Source: a virus. From it: DNA of 53,138 nt. The stretch spans positions 1-53,138 of IMG/VR virus record IMGVR_UViG_3300017737_001433; one strand, 5' to 3'. The translations under genes were made by a program, and so were the position numbers. The notes beneath the pieces were generated by a model. The model worked only from the letters and a program-made list of their open reading frames with translations. It was not told the DNA's origin and did not search any database. This document shows positions 1 to 8,416 of this stretch, one piece after another. Each line of letters starts with the position of its first letter. Positions within the stretch are counted from its first letter, which is position 1.

Positions 1-79
1 GATGGTATCCAAAGATCTTACTGAATAGATGGTTGCCAGACCCCTGCGGGCCTGTCAATATTACTAACTGCTTAGGCAT
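1..79 (-). CDS. Partial P-loop protein (N-terminus only)
   Basis: Only the first 26 residues lie in the window; the gene runs off the left edge. The start ATG at 79 overlaps the 3' end of the amidotransferase gene and follows a GGAGG-type ribosome site. The N-terminus reads MPKQLVILTGPQGSGNHLF, a beta strand followed by a glycine-rich GPQGSGNH loop. Such loops occur in phage sulfotransferase-like or kinase-like P-loop proteins. Which of these it is cannot be decided from 26 residues. It is probably part of the surface-modification island that follows. Confidence 0.6.
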   Translation of the reverse strand, partial: MPKQLVILTGPQGSGNHLFSKIFGYH

Positions 80-621
80 ATCGCCTCCATAATTTCACTT
101 GGTATATAAGGTGACAGCATCCGCTCTGGATGCCACACGATGGCACAGATGTTACCCTTATGCCACGATTCAATATCACCATCTAAGTCTGTACATAATA
201 CTACACTATTTGGGGGTGGTTTGTCAATAGAAATATTGTGAAAACTATTCACCGTCCACGGCACACCGTTGTTATACACGAGGTGTTCTGTATCATAGTG
301 ATCGGTTTTACCTTCCTTAGTACTACCACCAAGGATTTCTGTGAGGAGGAATGCCCCGTGACATACACCAAGAATGGGTTTACCCAACTTGACCATTTCT
401 GTAGCAAGGGATATTTCTGTTGTGACACGAACTTCCTCGTTCCCACCACCCGTGAGGATGAGGAGATCTAAGGATTCTGCGAGGGGTTCATAATCTAAGT
501 CTTCACGATTTGGGACAGGAACGAGTTCATGACTCCGTAGCAACCGATACCAGTTGTGTTCTAGGGAGTCATGAACTACTCTGTTGTGCGTGAGGACTCT
601 TTGAGTGAGTCCTATCTTCAT
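64..621 (-). CDS. Class I glutamine amidotransferase-like protein
   Basis: This 185-residue protein has the class I glutamine amidotransferase (triad) fold. The nucleophile elbow is GVCHGA (Cys87) and the His/Glu pair lies in VWHPERM (His164, Glu166). An LTGGG oxyanion-type strand sits near residue 57. Family members strip ammonia from glutamine or hydrolyse gamma-glutamyl compounds. No synthetase partner domain is fused, so the acceptor is unknown. It lies directly downstream of the ferritin-like gene (stop-to-start 1 nt) and overlaps the next gene by 16 nt. It probably acts in sugar or surface-polymer amidation, but that is only context. Confidence 0.75.
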   Translation of the reverse strand: MKIGLTQRVLTHNRVVHDSLEHNWYRLLRSHELVPVPNREDLDYEPLAESLDLLILTGGGNEEVRVTTEISLATEMVKLGKPILGVCHGAFLLTEILGGSTKEGKTDHYDTEHLVYNNGVPWTVNSFHNISIDKPPPNSVVLCTDLDGDIESWHKGNICAIVWHPERMLSPYIPSEIMEAICLSS

Positions 622-1320
622 TTACCAGCCGTATGCCTCTTGCACGAGTTGTCGTGCAGCAGGAGTATCTTTGGTATTACGACAGTTGATCTCAAACATA
701 TCGTATCGAATCTTCTCAACAAGACTACTGATACGATCCTGTACTTCTTGAGTTGTTGCCAACTGTAGAAGTTTCCAACGACCAATCGAAGAATGGAATC
801 CTTCATCTCGTGCGATCTTACGATAACGAGTAGAGATAAACTCATCTTCAATAGTGTCTGCCATCTGATCCCATACAGCCTCAGCACGACCTTCCGCAAC
901 CAGTTGGTATGCTGCAAGTGATGCTTCGTCTTCTGCACAATTCAGTTCTTCTAATAGTACAGCACCCTTGGCGGTGTTCATCTGACGTTCACGAGCAAGT
1001 TCTGCCTGTACATCAACGGGTTCACCTGAGATGTGTTCAATGACTTCCTTCACCATACGGAAGTGTCTTGCCTCATCATTTGCTTGACGAGTCAATAACT
1101 GAAGTTCCTTGGGTTCCATGTCATCAGGGGCATTGGCGACACGTTGTGCGATCTCACTCATGTTCATACGTTCATTGACCATACGACCAACAAAGTGATC
1201 TACCATCTCTTGATCAGAGAGATTGCCTTCAAAGTATTCCTTGACATTCATCTTGGATGCTTCAAACATGGCTTGGTTTTCTTCGTGGATGTTATCCACA
1301 AACTCTTTTGGGTTTAACAT
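622..1320 (-). CDS. Ferritin-like diiron protein
   Basis: A helical protein of 232 residues when started at the ATG at 1320, which has an AGGAG ribosome site 6 nt upstream; an earlier in-frame start at 1338 lacks one. Two carboxylate-histidine signatures are visible: DEARHF in the first half and DEGFH in the second, each an E-x-x-H as in ferritin-like diiron oxidases. Acidic residues in EELNCAEDEA could complete the site. The exact family and substrate are unknown. A late promoter lies 39 nt upstream. The next gene upstream encodes another diiron protein, the alternative oxidase. Confidence 0.65.
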   Translation of the reverse strand: MLNPKEFVDNIHEENQAMFEASKMNVKEYFEGNLSDQEMVDHFVGRMVNERMNMSEIAQRVANAPDDMEPKELQLLTRQANDEARHFRMVKEVIEHISGEPVDVQAELARERQMNTAKGAVLLEELNCAEDEASLAAYQLVAEGRAEAVWDQMADTIEDEFISTRYRKIARDEGFHSSIGRWKLLQLATTQEVQDRISSLVEKIRYDMFEINCRNTKDTPAARQLVQEAYGW

Positions 1321-1358
1321 AGGTTTCTCCTGTTTCACTCTATTAATATAACCAAATG

Positions 1359-1366
1359 TATTTATA
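1359..1366 (-). promoter_or_regulatory. T4-type late promoter TATAAATA
   Basis: Exact TATAAATA on the minus strand in the short gap before the ferritin-like gene, 38 nt upstream of its ATG. It matches the T4 late consensus read by sigma gp55 and the sliding clamp. Confidence 0.7.
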
Positions 1367-1367
1367 A

Positions 1368-1931
1368 CTATAAACTGTATTCCATGTTGATTTTTGAATG
1401 TTTTTCCTCATCGGCACGAACCTTTTTGATTAAGTCTGATAACTTAGCAGACTTTCTCATATCATAGTATTCGATTGCAAGTTGTGGTGCCGGTAAATTT
1501 TCTACCTCACCTCTCTCAACCATACCAAGATAATCTGTGTATGACCTCACTGCTTCTTCTTCAAAGTAATGTATCATTCTATGAGCAGTTTTGAAATCTA
1601 TAACATACACCACAAAATAGAAGGTCATAAAAAGCATTTGAGCAAATAGTACCAACAACCTCTCAAACCAATTAGGTTGTGCTATCTCTATAAAGAACAT
1701 GAGATGCATTCTCTCATTCTCTGCTTCTGCTAACATCTCTCGTATAGCAGGGCCATATCCAGTCCTCATCTTTCTAAGACTCTTCAGATGCAATAAAGAA
1801 CCCGCAACCCAGCCTGGCACTCCTGCCACGGTTTCTAATACAACTGCTCTGTGTCCGTATCGTTTGGCAAAGAATGTATCTGCCATAAAACGGAAGAACT
1901 TGGTCATTGATTTTGCGAATATATCCTTCAT
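1368..1931 (-). CDS. Alternative oxidase (AOX-type quinol oxidase)
   Basis: This 187-residue protein carries the full alternative oxidase signature: LETVAGVPG (Glu33), AENERMHLM (Glu73, His76), YFEEEAVRSYT (Glu124-126) and RADEEKH (Glu175, His178). These match the six diiron ligands. A hydrophobic stretch at residues 92-112 fits the monotopic membrane-binding region. AOX passes electrons from ubiquinol to oxygen without pumping protons. NERMH and the flanking residues resemble the AOX branch more than the plastid-type PTOX known from cyanophages. It overlaps the glycosyltransferase upstream by 4 nt. It is short compared with most bacterial AOX, mainly at the N-terminus. Confidence 0.88.
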   Translation of the reverse strand: MKDIFAKSMTKFFRFMADTFFAKRYGHRAVVLETVAGVPGWVAGSLLHLKSLRKMRTGYGPAIREMLAEAENERMHLMFFIEIAQPNWFERLLVLFAQMLFMTFYFVVYVIDFKTAHRMIHYFEEEAVRSYTDYLGMVERGEVENLPAPQLAIEYYDMRKSAKLSDLIKKVRADEEKHSKINMEYSL

Positions 1932-2716
1932 ATTTGTTTCATCAACATCTCGACATTCTCTCCTTTTTCTGGGAGTTTGTCCTTCAGAAAGAAGTGCACA
2001 AAGTTACAGTCCTTGAGATTCTTTACTGCACTGAACAGACCATTCCATCTGTTGTCCATGTGTTTAGTCGGAACCTTATATTTCTTCAGAAAGTAGTTCA
2101 AAAGAGTCTGATCGGTGCTCCACTTGTAAGTACCAACACCATCAACAAAATCCTTGAACTCCATTCGCATCAGAAACTCATATGGTGTCTGACCCTTGAG
2201 GTATGGTTTGAATAACTTGCTATTTAGTAGCATCATCCCCATATTGAAAAACTCATACCCATGAGTGCCACTTACTTTGAAATCAAGACCGGACACATGT
2301 AAAGCCTGATACTGCATACGAGAGTAATCTATTATCTTACTCACATACCAGTCTTCACAATCCATCTCTCGTTCTGCTACAGCACCAAATGCGTGGTCAG
2401 TACCAAAATCATCAAATATGTTTGCTGCATCAGGTCTGATGTATATATCGGCATCGATAATCGCAATTTGATCAAATCTATCAAGATAGTCAAAAGCATT
2501 CTCCTTTTCAAATATAGGAAGGTATCCACCATACTTCATGTAGGACTCTTCACTGCGGCCACTACTAAAGATGTCTGGTTTGATTCTTAGTTTGGGTTGT
2601 CTTAATACAATGTGTTTGATATCATGATTCGCACAATAATGTGCGACTGAATCAATACAGTGTTCGTATAGTTTGGACGGTTTACCCACCGCCACTTGGA
2701 ATATCATTCTTTTCAT
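1928..2716 (-). CDS. Glycosyltransferase, GT8-like (GT-A fold)
   Basis: A 262-residue protein with a GT-A type metal-binding motif, IIDADIYI, near residue 88 (D-x-D). A glycine-containing turn near FFNMGMMLLNS is typical of GT8-like enzymes that read an acceptor pocket. Such enzymes move a sugar from a nucleotide-sugar donor. It overlaps the next glycosyltransferase-like gene (ATGA junction at 2713) and belongs to a run of surface-sugar genes. Donor and acceptor cannot be inferred. Confidence 0.65.
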   Translation of the reverse strand: MKRMIFQVAVGKPSKLYEHCIDSVAHYCANHDIKHIVLRQPKLRIKPDIFSSGRSEESYMKYGGYLPIFEKENAFDYLDRFDQIAIIDADIYIRPDAANIFDDFGTDHAFGAVAEREMDCEDWYVSKIIDYSRMQYQALHVSGLDFKVSGTHGYEFFNMGMMLLNSKLFKPYLKGQTPYEFLMRMEFKDFVDGVGTYKWSTDQTLLNYFLKKYKVPTKHMDNRWNGLFSAVKNLKDCNFVHFFLKDKLPEKGENVEMLMKQI

Positions 2717-3576
2717 TGTTTCACTATGTTTTGAAATGTATGTAGTGATGGATCTACAATACGCATAATGGCTGCAAGACCATTGACGTTTATATGTTTT
2801 CTTTTACCTGTCATTAGTTGATGCCACCCCCATTCAGCAGGGTACAACTTCTTTTCGTCAGATAGATTATGAGCATTACCCATGTAATCTCCTTGCTTGA
2901 ATCCTATACAGAAGTCTGATAAGAAATTGTTGTATCGTTGACCTTCTCGTTCCTCTTTTATTATAGTATGGTCACCCGACTCAATAAAGTCTCGTGTGAT
3001 CTCTCTCATCCTACGAGTACGATCATATCTATTCCTCCATATACCCACTTGACCGTTATACATAGAATCACCTTCCAAGTTTACCCCATATCCTACCACA
3101 CCTTGATCCACTAAGTCAAGGGCTTTCTTCAGGTCAAACTTCTTACTAAACCAAGTATCCCAACGAGTACGGAAGTAGTAGTCATAGTCTTCGGTCAGAT
3201 ACTGCCAGAGATTCTGGAATCCCAAGTGTTGTGCGGTTCTATTATCATAGGTCTGTTTATGATATTCTAACATGGATGAACTTTTGTCGTTTACTTGTGA
3301 TAAATACTTATTCTTGAAATTTTCAGGAAGAGTGTCATCAGCAATTGCCAAATCGTATGGTTTGTACAGTATATTTGGTTGTACAGTCCAGACGATATTA
3401 TCGGAAAGGGGGAATCCTGATTTTTTGATTATGTGTCGGTTCTCTTTTGTATCCCACATCTGATAGTATAAATCGCACCCAGCAAAGGTGGCTTGTCTTC
3501 TGTCATGACATTCCATCAACAGGTGTCTAGGTAGAATATTAGGATAGACACCATTAACAAGCACCGCAATACGCAT
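2713..3576 (-). CDS. Glycosyltransferase-like protein of the surface island
   Basis: This 287-residue protein starts with a short beta strand (MRIAVLVNGVYP). The central RTRWDTWF segment resembles acidic donor-site motifs in uncharacterised phage and capsular glycosyltransferases. I recognise no firm family. It is wedged between a GT8-like and a GT25-like gene with 1-4 nt overlaps, which supports a role in the same pathway. No signal peptide or membrane segment is visible, so it should act in the cytosol. Confidence 0.5.
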   Translation of the reverse strand: MRIAVLVNGVYPNILPRHLLMECHDRRQATFAGCDLYYQMWDTKENRHIIKKSGFPLSDNIVWTVQPNILYKPYDLAIADDTLPENFKNKYLSQVNDKSSSMLEYHKQTYDNRTAQHLGFQNLWQYLTEDYDYYFRTRWDTWFSKKFDLKKALDLVDQGVVGYGVNLEGDSMYNGQVGIWRNRYDRTRRMREITRDFIESGDHTIIKEEREGQRYNNFLSDFCIGFKQGDYMGNAHNLSDEKKLYPAEWGWHQLMTGKRKHINVNGLAAIMRIVDPSLHTFQNIVKQ

Positions 3577-4181
3577 CAGTGGCCTACCGTACCGCCAATG
3601 GTTTGATCGTATACTGGTCTACAGTATTTAGTAATAAGACTCAAATCTCTATCCAACTTGTCAAACATAATATCATCAATATATCTAGTATGAACTTCAG
3701 TGACACATTCTAGGAGTAACTCCTCTGCCACATCGGGTTCAATATAGTATGCCGATGTTATTGGACATAGTTTCAGGTGCCACCAGTATGGATGACCCTT
3801 GAACCTGTCACAATAGTTATGAAACTCATCGTCGTTCTGAAACTGACAGATAGAGAAGTATGGGGCGATGATAGGCATCTCGGAGGTCAGGCACTCGGTG
3901 TCATGTTCTATCACCGTGATAGGCCTGTCTTCCTCGACGCACTTCTCCCAAAGAAGATAATGACTATACCAACAACCCATCTCAGAAGGAGTGTAGGGTC
4001 GTTTCCCATGATACTGATCGATTCGTATATCGTTGTACATATGTAGGGTCGATGGTGTTACCGCATCAAACATATTCACATGAAACCCATGTGATTCCCA
4101 ACTTGGTAGTACCTGTTTTACATAGTGTTGAGATACCTGATTGTCAGGCATCTGAATCATCCATATGTTATCGGTAATCAT
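3576..4181 (-). CDS. GT25-like glycosyltransferase
   Basis: About 201 residues from the ATG at 4181 (MITDNIWMIQMP, the usual N-terminal strand); an ATG at 4202 is also open. The segment TPSEMGCWYSHYLLWEKC followed by ITVIEHDTE matches the GT25 (LPS-type) family, with serine/glycine-rich recognition of the acceptor and an acidic E-x-D donor site. GT25 enzymes add galactose or glucose to lipooligosaccharide or collagen-like chains. It overlaps the radical SAM gene upstream by 14 nt. It could decorate phage fibres or host surface glycans. Confidence 0.65.
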   Translation of the reverse strand: MITDNIWMIQMPDNQVSQHYVKQVLPSWESHGFHVNMFDAVTPSTLHMYNDIRIDQYHGKRPYTPSEMGCWYSHYLLWEKCVEEDRPITVIEHDTECLTSEMPIIAPYFSICQFQNDDEFHNYCDRFKGHPYWWHLKLCPITSAYYIEPDVAEELLLECVTEVHTRYIDDIMFDKLDRDLSLITKYCRPVYDQTIGGTVGH

Positions 4182-5130
4182 TGAGATCAAACTCTGTACC
4201 ATGCATTTTCATCAAATCACGCTCGTGATTGGTATATACAAGGACTTCTGGGTCATCAAGAAGAAAATCGCAACTGCGGCAATAATCAGGGTAGTTTCCG
4301 TTAGTATGATCTTCACGGAGTTTAGTATATGCTGGCCCGTACCATATTTCTTCGATGGTGTTCTCAGAGGTGTGTCCCAAAACGGCCTTTTCGTCTTGTC
4401 CGAGTACTTGGCAACATGGTGCAACACCACCTCTTTTATTATCACTACCGCCAGCACGAATAACGACATCGGGACTAAAAGGTCTACCACAAGTTTTTAC
4501 CTCTCCACTTCGAGTATTTTGTTTAGGATCATATACACCAGACCAGTTATGCATTTTCCATATTTCAGTCTTCACCCCTAGATTATCTACCAGACTCTTG
4601 TATTGTTCTAGTTCATTATTTAGGTTGTTGTTATCAGTAATCAAGTGATAAGTTGCAACAACACAATCACTCTCAGTCTTATCAACATACGCCTTCATTT
4701 GTTGTATGTTATCTACAATGTTATTGAAGTTTCCTCCAATAGTATTGTTCATCCACTCGTCATACTTTGCAGGGTTATATCCAATGAACGAGAATCTATA
4801 GAAGTCAAGTCCCGCATCCACGCAGTCAGCCATGAACTGTCCACGCATACGAAACCCATTAGAGAACATGAATGCCTTGGCACCATACTTCTTTACAACC
4901 TTGATATATTCAGGTAGGTTCCTATTTAGTGTGGGTTCTCCACTACCTTCTAGGTTGACTACCCTCAGACCGTGTTGTGCACAGTCTGCTACATTCTTCT
5001 CAAACTCATCCAAAGACATCTTCTTGAGAAAGTCTTTATGTCTACCACCAGTACGGACATCCTGTGGACACATAGTACATGAATAGTTGCAACCACCGTT
5101 TATCTCAATGACTGCCCTATCTATTTTCAT
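4168..5130 (-). CDS. Radical SAM protein with SPASM-like C-terminal cysteines
   Basis: A 320-residue protein with the radical SAM cluster motif C-x3-C-x2-C in GGCNYSCTMCPQD (Cys14, Cys18, Cys21), an NLEGSGEPT segment typical of the GGE region, and later cysteines (CGRPF, CCQVL, YCRSC) as in SPASM domains that hold extra iron-sulfur clusters. Such enzymes start radical chemistry on peptides, sugars or cofactors. The neighbours are glycosyltransferases, so a sugar or glycan substrate is plausible but unproven. Its ATG overlaps the stop of a tiny membrane-peptide gene (ATGA). Confidence 0.82.
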   Translation of the reverse strand: MKIDRAVIEINGGCNYSCTMCPQDVRTGGRHKDFLKKMSLDEFEKNVADCAQHGLRVVNLEGSGEPTLNRNLPEYIKVVKKYGAKAFMFSNGFRMRGQFMADCVDAGLDFYRFSFIGYNPAKYDEWMNNTIGGNFNNIVDNIQQMKAYVDKTESDCVVATYHLITDNNNLNNELEQYKSLVDNLGVKTEIWKMHNWSGVYDPKQNTRSGEVKTCGRPFSPDVVIRAGGSDNKRGGVAPCCQVLGQDEKAVLGHTSENTIEEIWYGPAYTKLREDHTNGNYPDYCRSCDFLLDDPEVLVYTNHERDLMKMHGTEFDLNDYR

Positions 5131-5216
5131 ATAAACTTACCAATCAACATCATGGTTAATGCCATAGTACCCAGTGCACCAGCCTGAACTACGCATCCAA
5201 TTACTACCCATTCCAT
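5127..5216 (-). CDS. Single-pass membrane microprotein, 29 aa
   Basis: A 29-residue frame reading MEWVVIGCVVQAGALGTMA then TMMLIGKFI, almost entirely one hydrophobic segment. It ends in an ATGA overlap with the radical SAM gene. A GAGG ribosome site lies about 12 nt before the ATG. A GTG at 5243 would give 38 residues and a TAGTG overlap with the upstream stop. It fills the only gap in this operon, which supports it as a real gene. Function unknown; a holin-like or inner-membrane regulator is possible. Confidence 0.5.
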   Translation of the reverse strand: MEWVVIGCVVQAGALGTMALTMMLIGKFI

Positions 5217-5242
5217 GACTGTAATATCCTCTATGTTTTTCA

Positions 5243-6040
5243 CTACCAATACCTTGCTTTAAGTGTGTCTATATATTGTTTTGCTTTGACTTTCATTTCA
5301 GTTAGATTAGGTGTGAACCCTTCTCCTCCATCAGAAAAGAATTCCATAGTCTGATGACGATTGGGTTTCCTTATAACCTGTGGTGTATTGTATGAGGTAA
5401 TGCCTTCCCATGAAGGAATAAATAATGGTTTACCAAAGTTCCTTACAATGTAATGCCACATACCATCATAACAGACCACGAAATCTGCTTCTTGTATCTG
5501 TTTGAAAGCATCTCTAACCGGAGTTCTATAGGTCAGTTCAACTAGTATCCAACCCTCCCAAGTTAGCAGCTTGATTATATCATGCCAATCATCATTTGTC
5601 AAGAACCTTTTCCATAATCTTGGCGGTTCACTGTTGTAGGTGGGAGTCCATATTACGATCTTCTTTCGTTTTGGAACGAAGACTTCTGGTTTGAATATCC
5701 AGTCATTGTTGACAGTACCTGTGGGATCGTATGCCTCAGAATCAAAGTAGAATCGGGCCTTCTTCTTATTCGGATTGACATTACCATGTTCAAACAGATC
5801 AGATTCATAGACATGGGTAAGTAAGACATCATCCTGAAGATGATACTGATCATGCAACCACTCCATTCGCTGAATGATTGTTTCTGGATCATCTGGGTGG
5901 TGAAGAAAGTCCTCACCATGTTCCCAGTGCATTTCTAGATTTACTCTTTTCTTGTTCTCAAAAGAATAGTTGTGACAAGCATTAAGGGCGCACATGGCAT
6001 CACCTACACCCCATGTTCCTCGCCACCGTATCTTTTCCAT
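5243..6040 (-). CDS. GT-B/heptosyltransferase-like glycosyltransferase
   Basis: This 265-residue protein begins with RWRGTWGVGDAMCALNAC, resembling the glycine-rich N-terminal loop (GxGD) of GT9/heptosyltransferase-like GT-B enzymes. A second Rossmann-like half includes KKIVIWTPTYNSEPPRLW and EADFVVCYDGMWHYI. The family assignment is by pattern only. It is one residue downstream of the EF-hand membrane protein gene and sits among sugar genes. Confidence 0.5.
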   Translation of the reverse strand: MEKIRWRGTWGVGDAMCALNACHNYSFENKKRVNLEMHWEHGEDFLHHPDDPETIIQRMEWLHDQYHLQDDVLLTHVYESDLFEHGNVNPNKKKARFYFDSEAYDPTGTVNNDWIFKPEVFVPKRKKIVIWTPTYNSEPPRLWKRFLTNDDWHDIIKLLTWEGWILVELTYRTPVRDAFKQIQEADFVVCYDGMWHYIVRNFGKPLFIPSWEGITSYNTPQVIRKPNRHQTMEFFSDGGEGFTPNLTEMKVKAKQYIDTLKARYW

Positions 6041-6367
6041 TTACTTCTTCAAGTTAAATGCCTGTGCACCAAAGAAGGCTGCGACGATGGCGGCCACTGA
6101 TACAAAATAGACACTAGCGATATCACCGATGATCTCCGCCGCCTTATCTAGTCCAAAAAGAACTGTTACAAATACACCCATAGGGTAGAACAACATACCA
6201 ATCAATGAGAACCATGCCATCCTACGCTGTGCGTCTCTCATTAGATCTGCATCTTCAAGTTCTTTACGTTTGAACTCAAGGTACAGAGACTGTTCATCTT
6301 CTGTTACTTTGCCATCCCCATTTGTGTCAGCGGGATGGTGTCCTGCTTTTTCGATATCTTCGCCCAT
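6041..6367 (-). CDS. EF-hand plus two-TM membrane protein (holin-like)
   Basis: A 108-residue protein. Residues 14-26 form a canonical EF-hand loop, DTNGDGKVTEDEQ, with alternating acidic ligands. A charged helix (KRKELEDADLMRDAQRRM) follows, then two membrane segments at roughly 51-73 and 82-102. Similar EF-hand/two-TM proteins occur in marine T4-like phages. The topology fits a holin or a calcium-sensing membrane protein, but nothing proves lysis function. It lies 1 nt after the stop of the 2OG oxygenase gene. Confidence 0.7.
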   Translation of the reverse strand: MGEDIEKAGHHPADTNGDGKVTEDEQSLYLEFKRKELEDADLMRDAQRRMAWFSLIGMLFYPMGVFVTVLFGLDKAAEIIGDIASVYFVSVAAIVAAFFGAQAFNLKK

Positions 6368-6368
6368 C

Positions 6369-6884
6369 TTATTCTCCCGGCGCGTTTAGTGTACTTCCTG
6401 CCATATCAATATTTAACCCTATCACCAGTTTACGTCCCCTGTGAACAGGTCTTCCTCTGTGGGGCAACATAGCAGGAAAAACTATAAGATCCCCTTCTCC
6501 CATCTTGCGGTTAAACCCAAGTAACTCCGTAGCATATTCTTCTTCACATACTATATGTAGGACAGCAGATAAGTTACATCCTTCATGTGTATGCCATCCA
6601 AAGTCGGCTCCGTTGAAATACTCAGCGAACCACATACGTTTTATATCCAAGAGTTCGCAATGGTACTGCCGCATATAGTTTTCTAGAGCCGGTCTTACCA
6701 TCTTCCTTACGATAGGGTCATAAGTGTCGAGACTGACATCCCTATGCAACTTATAATCAGAACTAGACATCTTTGCAAACTTAGTGTCATTATTATTCTT
6801 GATGTCTGCTACATGGTTGAGGATCTTTGCCCGATCTTCTTCAAAAGAACCACCACTTAAATCGTATGTCTTTACCCACTCCAT
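6369..6884 (-). CDS. Fe(II)/2-oxoglutarate-dependent oxygenase
   Basis: 171 residues from the ATG at 6884, which overlaps the carbamoyltransferase stop (TGATG). A double-stranded beta-helix iron site is suggested by WHTHEG (His-x-His), a distal His in MLPHRGRPVH and an Arg in GRKLVIGLN that would hold 2-oxoglutarate. A hydroxylation target in a sugar or protein is possible. It is one of five oxygenases of this type in the window. Confidence 0.7.
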   Translation of the reverse strand: MEWVKTYDLSGGSFEEDRAKILNHVADIKNNNDTKFAKMSSSDYKLHRDVSLDTYDPIVRKMVRPALENYMRQYHCELLDIKRMWFAEYFNGADFGWHTHEGCNLSAVLHIVCEEEYATELLGFNRKMGEGDLIVFPAMLPHRGRPVHRGRKLVIGLNIDMAGSTLNAPGE

Positions 6885-8401
6885 CAAAATACTTTTACAT
6901 TGTATTTACTTTCCCACTCTTCCGCATCTTCTATGGTGTTCACCATCGGTCTGTTGCGTATGTTCAAAGATGTATTTAGTAACATAGGAACACCCGTCAA
7001 CTCGTAATACTCCTCTAGAATCGGACGTAGGACAGACTCACAGTCAGGTTTGACCAGTTGTACCCTTGCTGTACCATCTACATGGGTGACCGATGAGTAG
7101 TCATGCTTTGCCTTTGCGGTGTACTGCATATACTCGTTCATAGGCCCTTCAAAATACTCGTCAGCGTACTCAGAAAGGATGGCGGGTGCAAAGGGTCTAA
7201 ACTTATGTCTACGTTTGATTGTATTCACAGTATCCTTTACATCATATCGCACATCTGCCAACAGAGAACGATTGCCCAGTGCACGAGGGCCGTACTCTGC
7301 ACGACCATTCGCAACACCACATATCTTGATGTCAACAAGGTACTGAGCAACCATCTTAGGGTCTATGGGACGATCAATGTTGTGACCAAGGTAAGGACTA
7401 CACTTTACGTTGTCTCCACCCGTGGCCTTGTGCCACGAGTACAGGGCACACCCCAGTGCATTACCAGCATCATTGGGCGCAAGAGCAATATGGATGTCAT
7501 CGAACAATTCGTGGATCTTAGAGTTGGCAGTTACATTCTGTGCACACCCACCACTGTAGACAAGTTTAGAACCATACTTACGTGCTTCAGTCATCACCTT
7601 GAGTACTTCGTCCTCAAAGAACTTCTGTATAGTTGCACTGGCATCTTCTTCTGATATGCCCTTCACTCGCTTTAGAACTTTATGTTCATATTGAACATAC
7701 TTTGCAGACAAGGCACTCTCTGCAACACAATTCCCCTCAAAGTCTACTATCTGCCTTACATTACAACCATCCTCACTTTCAAACCAATAGTACATATTGT
7801 AAAGGATATCATAGAGAGTCTTATCTACCTTACCGTATGAGGCCAGTCCCATGACGATATATTCGTCCCTCAACATTTTGAATCCAAGGGCAGATGTTAC
7901 TGTCCCGTAGATAGATCCCAAGGACTGGGGCCACAGTATTTGTTTGATTGTCTTGAAGTTGTGGTCTTTGATGACCAGAGACTCAAGTTCACCAGAACCA
8001 TCTACCGACACCATGACGGTGTCTTCTTTTGATTCCCACGGACGAGTCAGAAATGCGAGAGCACAATGACTCTCGTGATGTTCGTTGAAGGTGTCAAAGG
8101 TAAGAGAGTTCCGCATGGGGTATGCGGTATCAATCCAACCTCGTTTTGCCTTTCTAGCAACATCTGGATTATTTTGGAAGGTACGCATACCACCCATCTT
8201 CTCCCTACGAAGATCTGCGTCTTCATAGTAAGTGACATGATCGTCTTTATTTACAAACGACCACATCTCTGGGGGTATCAAGTGATCCATCTTTAGACCA
8301 CTATACCGTTCTGCTTGGGACGCAAATGCTACCGAACCGTCTTGGTTGACGATGGCAAGACCGGCGTCATGAAAAAACTCTGAAAAACCTACATATCTCA
8401 T
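6884..8401 (-). CDS. Carbamoyltransferase (NodU/CmcH/TobZ family)
   Basis: A full-length 505-residue enzyme. The N-terminal Kae1-like half opens with VGFSEFFHDAGLAIV, whose FHDAG is the metal/ATP region. A YSGGCAQNV motif closes this domain, and the YrdC-like C-terminal half has NGRAEYGPRALGNRSLLAD. These enzymes make carbamoyl-AMP from carbamoyl phosphate and ATP and transfer the carbamoyl group to a hydroxyl, often on a sugar. It fits glycan modification with the neighbouring transferases. A TATATATA box lies exactly 5 nt before the ATG. Confidence 0.9.
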   Translation of the reverse strand: MRYVGFSEFFHDAGLAIVNQDGSVAFASQAERYSGLKMDHLIPPEMWSFVNKDDHVTYYEDADLRREKMGGMRTFQNNPDVARKAKRGWIDTAYPMRNSLTFDTFNEHHESHCALAFLTRPWESKEDTVMVSVDGSGELESLVIKDHNFKTIKQILWPQSLGSIYGTVTSALGFKMLRDEYIVMGLASYGKVDKTLYDILYNMYYWFESEDGCNVRQIVDFEGNCVAESALSAKYVQYEHKVLKRVKGISEEDASATIQKFFEDEVLKVMTEARKYGSKLVYSGGCAQNVTANSKIHELFDDIHIALAPNDAGNALGCALYSWHKATGGDNVKCSPYLGHNIDRPIDPKMVAQYLVDIKICGVANGRAEYGPRALGNRSLLADVRYDVKDTVNTIKRRHKFRPFAPAILSEYADEYFEGPMNEYMQYTAKAKHDYSSVTHVDGTARVQLVKPDCESVLRPILEEYYELTGVPMLLNTSLNIRNRPMVNTIEDAEEWESKYNVKVF

Positions 8402-8406
8402 GTAGT

Positions 8407-8414
8407 TATATATA
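8407..8414 (-). promoter_or_regulatory. Late-promoter-like TATATATA 5 nt before ATG
   Basis: TATATATA on the minus strand, one mismatch to the late consensus, with exactly 5 nt before the carbamoyltransferase ATG at 8401. The same geometry occurs at 22141, 22518 and 42815-42832. Confidence 0.45.
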
Positions 8415-8416
8415 CA

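Noticed and set aside
1368-1931. Cyanophage PTOX
   Set aside because: The signature (NERMH, LET, EEEA) and respiratory-type context fit AOX better; phylogeny is needed for certainty.
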